From JASGCK01 sp031538565 (lineage in GTDB: Bacteria > Pseudomonadota > Gammaproteobacteria > Burkholderiales > Burkholderiaceae_C), in NCBI GenBank assembly GCA_031538565.1, contig JAVKLS010000041.1, forward strand, positions 1-64,000: a stretch of DNA of 64,000 nt, written 5' to 3'. A program made the translations under genes and the position numbers. The notes below the pieces were generated by a model, which saw nothing but the letters and a program-made list of their open reading frames with translations, ran no database searches and had not been told where the DNA came from. This document shows positions 17,290 through 24,888 of the stretch, in pieces; position 1 is the first letter of the stretch; every line of letters starts with the position of its first letter.

Positions 17290-19437
17290 CTAAATCGACA
17301 GCGGGTCCACCTCTAGTGCCCAGCGCAGTACGCCCGTTGTTTTAAGTGCGCGCAGATACGGCTGCCATGCACTGAGCATCCGCTGCAGAGCTATCCGCGA
17401 TGCCGCCTCTACCAGCATCTGTGCCCGCTCTATGTTGGCGATGCGCTGCATATTCATAGGTACAGCAGGATACAGAGTGACGTAATTTTTGGATGCGGGG
17501 TCGCGCCAAGCTTCAAAGGAGGCCTCGGTTTGCACTGCCGCCGCCGCCGCATCTAAAAAAGTTTGCGCAACCGCTTGCGTTCGCCCTTCGGCGCGCAGCA
17601 AGGCTTGATACGTAAAGGGCGGCATTCCAGCGCCTTGGCGCTCGGCGAGTTGATTGGCGGCAAATGCAGGGTAGTCGTGCTTTGCCAGCGCGGCATAAAG
17701 CGGATGCTGCGGATGGTGCGTCTGCAGCCACATTTGCGCGTGCTGACTCACCGCAGCGTCGCGCCCTGCACGCCCCGCCGCTTGCATTAGCAGGGAAAAC
17801 AAGCGCTCGGGTGCGCGAAAGTCTGCGGCAAACAATGCGCTATCAGGGTTGACGGCCGCTACCAGCGTGATGCGTCTAAAGTCGTGCCCCTTGGTCACCA
17901 TTTGCGTGCCAACTAGCACATCGACCTCCCCCGCATGAACGCTTGCCATATGCGCCTCTAAGTTGCCTTTGCCGCGTGCGCTATCGGCATCAATTCGCAA
18001 AACACGCAGCTTGCCGTTTGTGCGCGCTGCGAGCTGCGTGATTAAAGACTCTTCCAGTTGTTCGGTTCCGCGTCCTTGCATCCCAAGGTCTAAATTGCCG
18101 CAGGCAGGACATTGACGCGGCACGGGGCTGGCGAGCGCGCAGTGGTGACAGCGCAAGCGTCTGTCCAGCTTGTGGAAGACTTGATTGGCGCTGCAATTGG
18201 GGCAGGCGCTTGTCCAGTCGCAGCTGCCGCAGGTGAGCACGGGTGCGTAGCCGCGTCGATTTAAAAATAGCAACGACTGCTCGCCACGCGCAGTGCGCTC
18301 AAGGATGGCGTCCATCAGCGCTGGCGCCAGTCCCGCAGCCATCGCGCCTTTGCTTTGCAATCGCATATCGATCAAATGCACGGTGGGCATGACGGCGCTT
18401 CGGATGCGCGACGGCATATTCAGTCGCTCGTAGCGGGCGGGTTTGCCGTGGGATGCGGTGGCGTTTTGCCAGCTCTCGATCGAAGGCGTTGCGGAGCCCA
18501 AAATCACCTGAACATCACCCGAGTTGGCGCGGTAAATGGCCAAATCGCGGGCCGAATAACGCGCCCCGTCTTGACTTTTATAGCTGGGGTCGTGCTCCTC
18601 GTCCACCACAATTAAGCGCAGATGAGGCAGTGAGGCAAACACAGCAAGACGCGTTCCAAGCACCAATCGCGCCTGTCCCGTGTGCGCAGCAAGCCAGCTT
18701 GCAAGGCGCTGGGCGGGCGTAAGTCCACTGTGCATCAGCACGACCGTGCCCGCGCCAAACTGCGCCTCCATGCGCGCTTGAAACCGCACTTCCATTTGCG
18801 GTGTGAGGTTGATTTCTGGAACCATGACCAGCGCTTGGGCGAGGGGGGTGCTTGCCAACACCTGCTCGATGCGGCGCAAATAAACCTCGGTTTTGCCGCT
18901 GCCTGTCGCTCCAAATAATAGCTTGGGGCGTGGATCGCCGGCACTCAGCGCGGTTAGTACTTGCTCTTGCTCCGTGCTCAACTTGCTAAGAGGGGTGCTA
19001 GGCTGTGATGGCTGCGGCGTGAGTTTTTCAGCAGCTGATCTTTTGCTACGCCTTGCCAAAAGACGAGCAACTTGTTTGGAGTCAAAATCGCGCAGTTGAG
19101 GCGGCAGGGCTGCCATCGCCAACTCGCCCGCGTAGCGCTGGTAGTAGCTGGCGGCAAAGCGAATAAGGTCGCACCAAGCTGCGCCCAGCGGCGTAATTTC
19201 TAGCACTGCGACGATGGTTTTGATTTCGGCAGGTGGAGCGCTTACTTGCACAAAATCGCCCAACCAGACAACGCCTAACAACTCTCGTGCGCCCAGCGGT
19301 ACGCGAACCAACGTGCCCGCAGGTAGCGCTTCGGTGTGGGCGTAGCTGAGCACTTCGGGCAAGCGACTGTGTGCGGGCGTAGGCAGCACGACCGAGACGA
19401 TCACATCCGCTTTTGCAAAAGCCCCAGAAGGCGGCAT
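17290..19437 (-). CDS. priA: Primosomal protein N' (replication restart helicase PriA)
   Basis: PriA reloads the replisome at stalled forks. The 715-aa protein has the N-terminal 3'-end-binding domain, Walker A GATGSGKTEVYL, Walker B VVDEEHDPSY, and the zinc-binding region between the helicase lobes with paired Cys motifs (CGSC, CPNC, CHHC, CPAC). The C-terminal helicase motif is QAAGRAGRD. The frame opens further upstream with a TTG, but the ATG at 19437 is the better start; its Shine-Dalgarno is weak. A gene-free 360-bp stretch lies upstream. Confidence 0.95.
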   Translation of the reverse strand: MPPSGAFAKADVIVSVVLPTPAHSRLPEVLSYAHTEALPAGTLVRVPLGARELLGVVWLGDFVQVSAPPAEIKTIVAVLEITPLGAAWCDLIRFAASYYQRYAGELAMAALPPQLRDFDSKQVARLLARRSKRSAAEKLTPQPSQPSTPLSKLSTEQEQVLTALSAGDPRPKLLFGATGSGKTEVYLRRIEQVLASTPLAQALVMVPEINLTPQMEVRFQARMEAQFGAGTVVLMHSGLTPAQRLASWLAAHTGQARLVLGTRLAVFASLPHLRLIVVDEEHDPSYKSQDGARYSARDLAIYRANSGDVQVILGSATPSIESWQNATASHGKPARYERLNMPSRIRSAVMPTVHLIDMRLQSKGAMAAGLAPALMDAILERTARGEQSLLFLNRRGYAPVLTCGSCDWTSACPNCSANQVFHKLDRRLRCHHCALASPVPRQCPACGNLDLGMQGRGTEQLEESLITQLAARTNGKLRVLRIDADSARGKGNLEAHMASVHAGEVDVLVGTQMVTKGHDFRRITLVAAVNPDSALFAADFRAPERLFSLLMQAAGRAGRDAAVSQHAQMWLQTHHPQHPLYAALAKHDYPAFAANQLAERQGAGMPPFTYQALLRAEGRTQAVAQTFLDAAAAAVQTEASFEAWRDPASKNYVTLYPAVPMNMQRIANIERAQMLVEAASRIALQRMLSAWQPYLRALKTTGVLRWALEVDPLSI

Positions 19438-19798
19438 GGGTATTATTTTTTTCTTGTCCAAATTAGTCGCCTCAGCCGTGCCTTGGGCTTCACAATTTGA
19501 GCTAAGTACTTGATTTATAGCCTTCAAAAACTACCCCCATTTTTTGTGGATAACTTTGTGGGTTACTTGCTTGGGTGCGTGCCAAAGCCCCATTCATCAA
19601 GCCCTCCATCAAATTGCTTTAGAAACAAGCAGAAAGTAGATGTTCATATAAATCAATTACTTAGATGAAAAGATTGGTTGCGCATCGGTCGTACAAAGGG
19701 GGTTGACAGTTTTTTGGGAGATTTCACTTTTATGTGCATAAGATGACCCCTTATTCCGTGAGGATTGGCGGCTAATGGGGCGTGGAACTCTCGTGAAA
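19438..19798. other. Gene-free interval upstream of priA
   Basis: No credible gene is visible. The interval is AT-rich compared with its flanks. It holds a perfect DnaA box at 19545-19553 and a second site with two mismatches at 19557-19565. A TTGACA at 19703-19708 has no convincing partner -10. It must contain the priA promoter. Confidence 0.5.
19545..19553 (-). promoter_or_regulatory. Consensus DnaA box (TTATCCACA)
   Basis: It reads TGTGGATAA on the plus strand, an exact 9-mer DnaA box. TGTGGGTTA, 3 nt further on, differs at two positions. A single box can occur by chance, but its position upstream of priA is suggestive of DnaA control. Confidence 0.4.
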
Positions 19799-20284
19799 TC
19801 ATGCTTCGTAGGGGTTGCTATACCCAAGACCTTGCAAAATCAAGACTTCCAGCGCCTCCATTCGCGCCGCCTCCGCTGAACTGTGCTCGTGGTCAAAGCC
19901 CATCGCGTGCAGCGTGCCGTGCACCAATAAATGCACGTAATGCGCCCGCAAATCTTTGTTTTGCTCAGTAGCTTCGTGCTCCAGCACGGGCGCGCATAGC
20001 ACTAAATCTGCTAATAGTACGGGCGATAAGGCATAGTCAAACGTGAGCACATTGGTGGCGTAGTCTTTGCCTCGATATTGCAAGTTGAGCGCCCGCCCTT
20101 CTTTGTCGCCTACAACGCGCACCGTTATTTCTACGGCGTGCACGGGTGGTTTCGCATGGGCTGCTGCGTGCCTAATGGCTTGTGCGATCGCGTGGCGTGG
20201 TACGGCGGCGCGATGCTCTGCCATCTCCCTAGGGGCTGCCCATTGCAAAGAGAGACTCAATTTAGGATACGATGACCGACTCAT
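19799..20284 (-). CDS. ybeY: Endoribonuclease YbeY
   Basis: A 161-aa zinc-dependent single-strand RNase for 16S rRNA 3' maturation and ribosome quality control. The zinc motif HGTLHAMGFDHEH (H-x3-H-x5-H) is intact. The segment RGKDYATNVLTFDY is the family core. The start was set at the ATG before SRSSYPKL; the upstream frame extension looks like leader sequence. A perfect 7-bp hairpin sits 15 nt before the ATG. Confidence 0.94.
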   Translation of the reverse strand: MSRSSYPKLSLSLQWAAPREMAEHRAAVPRHAIAQAIRHAAAHAKPPVHAVEITVRVVGDKEGRALNLQYRGKDYATNVLTFDYALSPVLLADLVLCAPVLEHEATEQNKDLRAHYVHLLVHGTLHAMGFDHEHSSAEAARMEALEVLILQGLGYSNPYEA

Positions 20285-20298
20285 AGGGTAAATTATCA

Positions 20299-20316
20299 CC
20301 GCAGCGCTTGCTGCGG
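20299..20316 (-). repeat. Hairpin in the ybeY leader
   Basis: CCGCAGC and GCTGCGG form a perfect 7-bp stem with a 4-nt loop, 15 nt upstream of the ybeY ATG. No T-run follows in the ybeY direction. It could limit ribosome access, as no clear Shine-Dalgarno is visible. Confidence 0.5.
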
Positions 20317-20400
20317 CAATGGGCTTGTCTTGCGCGAGTGTGCAAACAGAGGCCATAAACAATGGATTCTTAAAATGGCAGAAATAAACGTTGCTCCACC

Positions 20401-21351
20401 ATGAACCTACTCGATCAACTCAAACAATACACCACCGTTGTTGCCGACACAGGCGACTTCTTGCAGCTGGAGCAATTTAAGCCCACAGATGCCACCACCA
20501 ATCCATCGCTGATTTTGAAAGCGGTACAAAAAAGTGACTATGCACCGCTGCTCGCAGAGATCATCAAGGCGCATCCACGCGCACCGATAGATGAGCAAAT
20601 GGATAGGCTCTTGGTGCGTTTTGGTTGCCAAATTTTGAGCGTCGTGCCAGGGCGTGTGTCCACTGAAGTCGATGCGCGCTTGAGTTTTGATACCGAGGCA
20701 ACTCTGGCGCGTGCGCGCCGAGTGGCGCAGTTGTATGCCGATGCGGGTGTGGATGTTGGCAGTCGCGTGCTTATAAAAATTGCGGCGACGTGGGAGGGCA
20801 TTGCTGCCGCTGCCGCGCTTGAGCGCGAAGGCGTGCGCACCAACCTCACGCTGCTGTTTGCGCAGTGCCAAGCGATTGCTTGCGGCGACGCGGGCGTCAA
20901 ACTCATTTCGCCCTTTGTGGGGCGTATTTACGATTGGCATAAAAAAGCTGCGGGTAGCGCGTGGAACGAAGTCGAGCGCAGCGGTTGCAACGACCCCGGT
21001 GTGCAATCTGTCACCGAAATTTATAACTACTACAAGCACTTTGGCATTGCAACGGAGGTGATGGGCGCAAGCTTTAGAAACCTGGGGCAAATCACGGCTC
21101 TGGCGGGCTGTGACCTGCTCACTATTTCACCCGACTTGCTGGCAGCACTTGCAGCAAGCGACGCATTGCTGCTTCGGCAATTGGTGGCGCAAAACGCTGC
21201 CAGCATGAAGCTGGCACGCATTCATTACGACGAAGTTACTTTTAAGGCGGCGCTTAAAGCCGATACGTGTGCCAGCGAAAAATTAGATGAAGGCATTCGT
21301 GCCTTTGCGCTTGACACCGAAAAATTAGAAGCTTTAATGCGCGCGGTTTAG
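20401..21351 (+). CDS. tal: Transaldolase
   Basis: Transaldolase moves a dihydroxyacetone unit between sugar phosphates in the pentose-phosphate pathway. The 316-aa protein has TTNPSLILKA near residues 32-41 and the Schiff-base Lys126 in LIKIAATWEGI, the pattern of classic TalB-type enzymes. pgi follows after 2 nt, so the two form a sugar-phosphate operon. Confidence 0.97.
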   Translation: MNLLDQLKQYTTVVADTGDFLQLEQFKPTDATTNPSLILKAVQKSDYAPLLAEIIKAHPRAPIDEQMDRLLVRFGCQILSVVPGRVSTEVDARLSFDTEATLARARRVAQLYADAGVDVGSRVLIKIAATWEGIAAAAALEREGVRTNLTLLFAQCQAIACGDAGVKLISPFVGRIYDWHKKAAGSAWNEVERSGCNDPGVQSVTEIYNYYKHFGIATEVMGASFRNLGQITALAGCDLLTISPDLLAALAASDALLLRQLVAQNAASMKLARIHYDEVTFKAALKADTCASEKLDEGIRAFALDTEKLEALMRAV

Positions 21352-21353
21352 CG

Positions 21354-22844
21354 ATGAACTTAACGCAAGCTTTTGCAACTGACCCCGAGCGCTTTGCGCA
21401 CTTTAGCCAATCCGTTGCCGTGGGTGAGCATGCTATTTTTTGCGATCTGTCAAAAAATCTAATTGATCGCAGCATCGAATTCCAACTCATTGCCCGCGCT
21501 GCGCGTGCAGGACTAGAGGCAAAGCGCGATGCGATGTTTCGCGGCGACGCCATCAACCACACCGAAGAGCGCGCCGTAGGTCATGTGCGCCTGCGCGACC
21601 CGCAGGACGGCGAGGTTCGTCCTGTGCTAGATGCGCTGCTTGCTTACGCCGACGGCGTTCGCGCCAACGCTGCAATCACCGACATCATCAACATTGGCAT
21701 TGGCGGCTCCGACCTTGGCCCCGCGTTTGCGGTGCGCGCGCTGGATCAGTTTGCCAATCACGGCAAGCGTTACCACTTTGTATCGAATGTGGACGGGCAT
21801 GAACTGAGCGCCGTGTTACGCCACTGTCAGATCGAGCGCACGCTCTTCATCATTGCTTCTAAAACGTTTGCCACGGCAGAGACCATGCAAAACGCAAGCA
21901 GTGCGCGGGCGTGGTTTGTTGCGCAAGGCGGCACGGTGGACGGCACAAGCAAGCTAGATGTGCGCAATCATTTTTGCGCCGTCACCACCAACGTGGTTGC
22001 CGCCACCAACTTTGGTATTCACACCACGTTTGGATTTTGGGATTGGGTGGGCGGACGCTACTCGCTGTGGTCGGCGATCGGCTTGTCTATTGCTGTTGCC
22101 ATTGGTAGCAAGGGCTTTCGTGCATTTTTGTCTGGTGCGCGCGCAATGGACGAGCACTTCCAAACCGCACCACTGGCGCGCAACTTGCCCGTGCGCCTTG
22201 GACTATTGGATGTGTATTACCGTAACGATTTGAAACTGACTAGTCGCTGCGTCGCGCCCTATTCATCAGCGTTGGCGCGTTTGCCCGCGTATTTGCAGCA
22301 GCTGGAAATGGAGAGCAATGGCAAGTCGGTGGACGCAAACGGCAAACCTCTGGCACAGTCTTCTGCGCCTGTTGTTTGGGGCGAGGCGGGCACGAATGGA
22401 CAGCACGCATTTTTTCAAATGCTGCATCAAGGCACGGATGTGATTCCGGTGGAATTTGTCGCCGTTAAAACGCCCACTTACGACGCACAAGACATCAACG
22501 CTGCCGCGCATCAACGCGCGTTATTAGCCAATGCCGTCGCGCAAGGGCAGGCGCTGATGCAGGGCAAGTTGAATGCCGATGGGCATAAAAATTTCGGGGG
22601 CAATCGGCCCAGCTCTTTTATTTTGCTCGATGCGCTGACGCCCGAAACGCTAGGCGCGTTGATTGCGCTTTATGAGCACCGCGTCTTTGTCTGTGGCGCT
22701 GTGTGGAATATCAATAGCTTCGATCAGTTTGGCGTCGAGCTGGGCAAGGTGCTTGCCAAAGATATTGAGCTGCGACTCTCTAGTCGCCATACGGCGGAGC
22801 TAGATGCCTCAACGGCGGGCTTGGTGAACCTGCTTTTACTTTAG
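21354..22844 (+). CDS. pgi: Glucose-6-phosphate isomerase
   Basis: Pgi interconverts glucose-6-phosphate and fructose-6-phosphate. The 496-aa protein shows NIGIGGSDLGP, the phosphate-binding IIASKTFATAETM, FGFWDWVGGRYSLWSAIGL, and GEAGTNGQHAFFQ with the catalytic Glu. The C-terminal catalytic-Lys region is present but short. It is coupled to tal. Fourteen bases after the stop begins the second copy of the 76-bp repeat. Confidence 0.97.
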   Translation: MNLTQAFATDPERFAHFSQSVAVGEHAIFCDLSKNLIDRSIEFQLIARAARAGLEAKRDAMFRGDAINHTEERAVGHVRLRDPQDGEVRPVLDALLAYADGVRANAAITDIINIGIGGSDLGPAFAVRALDQFANHGKRYHFVSNVDGHELSAVLRHCQIERTLFIIASKTFATAETMQNASSARAWFVAQGGTVDGTSKLDVRNHFCAVTTNVVAATNFGIHTTFGFWDWVGGRYSLWSAIGLSIAVAIGSKGFRAFLSGARAMDEHFQTAPLARNLPVRLGLLDVYYRNDLKLTSRCVAPYSSALARLPAYLQQLEMESNGKSVDANGKPLAQSSAPVVWGEAGTNGQHAFFQMLHQGTDVIPVEFVAVKTPTYDAQDINAAAHQRALLANAVAQGQALMQGKLNADGHKNFGGNRPSSFILLDALTPETLGALIALYEHRVFVCGAVWNINSFDQFGVELGKVLAKDIELRLSSRHTAELDASTAGLVNLLLL

Positions 22845-22858
22845 CTGCACTGCGCTGA

Positions 22859-22934
22859 ATAACCCTCGCGCGAGTACACTCAAACCGTTTCAATCCCGAA
22901 ACATTTAACCGTCCGTGAAACTGGGGTAAGTCCA
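22859..22934. repeat. 76-bp dispersed repeat, copy 2
   Basis: Same orientation as 65-140, 74 of 76 positions identical, no gaps. It starts 14 nt after pgi and ends 32 nt before the ABC permease ATG, so it fills most of that intergenic gap. The two differing bases lie in a hairpin loop. Direct repeats about 22.8 kb apart bracket the whole parC-pgi block. Confidence 0.9.
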
Positions 22935-22966
22935 AGTCCAGTTTTGCAAGAAATGAGATCACTTTC

Positions 22967-23776
22967 ATGAAGCGGCAATTGCACTACGCAGCACTTATTT
23001 TGCTGGCGCTTTTTTGCGTCGCGCCTATTGTGGTGATGTTTGCGACATCACTAAAACTACAGACGCAAATTTTTAATACAGGCATCCATTTCATTTTTAC
23101 GCCGACGCTAGAAAATTATCGCGACGTGCTTGCAGAGAGTGGGTTTACGCGCTATCTCAGCAACAGTTTGATTGTGGGAGTCATCTCAACCATCATCACC
23201 CTTGTCTTGGGTTGTATGGCCGCCTACGGACTGGCACGATTTCGCTTTTCGGGTCGCAGCGCCGTTGCCTATACCACGCTCTTGCTGCGTACCGTTCCGT
23301 TTGCCGTTTTGGCGGTTCCCGTATTCATGATCTGGAACGAGGCGGGCATCATCAACTCGCTTGGCGGTTTGATTCTTTTGTATGTTGCGGTAAATTTGCC
23401 GTTCACTATTTGGCTGCTATACGGCTTTATTACCCAAGTGCCGATTGAGCTTGAAGAGGCTGCGCGAATTGATGGCTGCGGACCGCTTCAAGTGTTCTAC
23501 AAAGTGGTGTTGCCGCTTATCAAACCAGGTCTTGCAGCCGCATCTATTTTTACCTTTCGCATTGCTTGGAATGAATTTATTTTGGCGCTGGTGCTTACCG
23601 ACCGCGCCACGCGAACGCTACCTGTTGCCGCATCGCTCTACATCACGGACATCGGCGTGGACTGGGGGCGCATCATGGCGCTAGGCAGCTTAATTGCCAT
23701 TCCGCCGCTCTTGTTTACATTTATTGCCGCCAGACAAATCATCACTGGACTCACGGCTGGCGCAGTCAAAGGCTAG
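22967..23776 (+). CDS. Sugar ABC transporter permease, MalG-type (orphan)
   Basis: A 269-aa inner-membrane permease of the CUT1 carbohydrate family with six predicted helices. The EAA loop is intact (EEAARIDGCGPLQVFYKVVLP). Such permeases work as heterodimers with a MalF-type partner, a binding protein and an ATPase, but none of these is adjacent: pgi lies upstream and an SMP-30 gene downstream. This looks like the tail of a transport operon brought next to the 76-bp repeat by rearrangement. The stop overlaps the next gene's GTG by one base. Confidence 0.9.
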   Translation: MKRQLHYAALILLALFCVAPIVVMFATSLKLQTQIFNTGIHFIFTPTLENYRDVLAESGFTRYLSNSLIVGVISTIITLVLGCMAAYGLARFRFSGRSAVAYTTLLLRTVPFAVLAVPVFMIWNEAGIINSLGGLILLYVAVNLPFTIWLLYGFITQVPIELEEAARIDGCGPLQVFYKVVLPLIKPGLAAASIFTFRIAWNEFILALVLTDRATRTLPVAASLYITDIGVDWGRIMALGSLIAIPPLLFTFIAARQIITGLTAGAVKG

Positions 23777-24696
23777 TGCGCAAAATGATCGGCGCGGTGG
23801 CATTAGAAAAGCTTTGCACGGGCACGGCCTGGGCAGAAGGCCCCGTTTGGATTCCTTCGCGCAGCGGCGGCTATTTGCTGTGGAGTGATATTCCAAACAA
23901 CCGCATGATGCGCTGGAGTGAGGCGGATGGCGTGCAAGTCTGGCGCAGCAATGTTGAGTTCACCAATGGGCACACACTAGACATCAATGGCGATCTTTTG
24001 CATTGCTCGCATGGCCTGCGCGCCGTCGTTCGCACGCCGCTTGTGGACGGCGAGTTGCACGCCAGCACACCCGATCAACTCGTCGTCAATAGCCACCTTG
24101 GCAAACGCCTCAACTCACCCAACGACATTGTTGCCAAGCGCGACGGAACGATTTGGTTTACCGATCCGTCCTATGGCATTTTGAGCAATCGCGAAGGCTA
24201 CCAGGCCCCGAGAGAGCAAGCAGGTCACTTTGTTTATTGCTGGAATCCTGCGACGCGCACGCTTGCGGCAATGACCAGTCACGTTCCTTTGGCAATTCTT
24301 GAGGATCCAAACGGACTTGCCTTCTCGCCTGACGAGTCTATTTTGTATGTCAGCGACACCTCGGCTGCGCGGCCCCCAGATGGCTGCGGCAATCATCACA
24401 TCGTCGCCTTTGATGTCACTCGCGCAAACGACTCTTATGCCCTGCACAACCCTCGCATCTTTGCCGTCATAACACCTGGCTTGCCCGATGGTTTTAGAGT
24501 GAGCCGCGATGGCAACATCTTCACTAGCAGCCTAGACAGCGTGCAAGTTTTGAGTCCACAAGGCGCGCTTCTAGAAAAAATTCCTGTGCCCGAAAAAGTG
24601 GGCAATTTATGCTTTGGTGGCAACGAAGAGCAGGCGCTCTACATCACGGCAAGCACGTCGCTTTATCGGCTGCGCCTTGCGTCCGCTCAAAATTAA
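23776..24696 (+). CDS. SMP-30/gluconolactonase-family protein
   Basis: A 306-aa six-bladed beta-propeller of the SMP-30/Gnl/LRE family, likely a Ca- or Zn-dependent sugar lactonase. Family motifs are GPVWIPSRSGGYLLWSDI near the start, FTNGHTLDINGDLLHC, RLNSPNDIV, GTIWFTDPSYGI, and PNGLAFSPDESILYVSD. The start is the GTG fused to the permease stop, or the ATG three codons in. Coupling to the permease supports uptake and oxidation of one sugar. Its last codons contain a 26-bp sequence repeated beside hemH. Confidence 0.88.
   Translation: MRKMIGAVALEKLCTGTAWAEGPVWIPSRSGGYLLWSDIPNNRMMRWSEADGVQVWRSNVEFTNGHTLDINGDLLHCSHGLRAVVRTPLVDGELHASTPDQLVVNSHLGKRLNSPNDIVAKRDGTIWFTDPSYGILSNREGYQAPREQAGHFVYCWNPATRTLAAMTSHVPLAILEDPNGLAFSPDESILYVSDTSAARPPDGCGNHHIVAFDVTRANDSYALHNPRIFAVITPGLPDGFRVSRDGNIFTSSLDSVQVLSPQGALLEKIPVPEKVGNLCFGGNEEQALYITASTSLYRLRLASAQN
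24644..24669. repeat. 26-bp exact direct repeat, left copy
   Basis: The 26 bases starting TCACGGCAAGCACG and ending TTTATCGG, inside the 3' end of the SMP-30 gene, recur exactly at 27187-27212. The two copies enclose about 2.5 kb carrying the large lipoprotein gene. Confidence 0.9.
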
Positions 24697-24739
24697 AACC
24701 AAAATCGTGCTCATGCGGTTGGATTCGTATTGGTGTTTA

Positions 24740-24748
24740 CCCCCCCCC
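24740..24748. repeat. Nine-C homopolymer upstream of the lipoprotein gene
   Basis: A run of nine C followed at once by the palindrome CGAAATTTCG (24748-24757), about 140 nt before the lipoprotein ATG. Tracts of this length can slip during replication, so phase-variable expression is possible but unproven. Confidence 0.6.
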
Positions 24749-24888
24749 GAAATTTCGTTATTTAGATACACTTCAATCGGCTAGATAATTTGGTTGCGTT
24801 TGTCAATCCTCTCTTCAGATGATGTGAGCTTAGCTAAATCGGTATAGCCTATCTGGCATTCATTCGCTTATAAAGAAAGGGCTCAGCC

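Noticed and set aside
19703..19730. TTGACA-based plus-strand promoter in the priA/ybeY gap
   Set aside because: The nearest -10-like hexamer is 19-22 nt away and no plus-strand gene follows.
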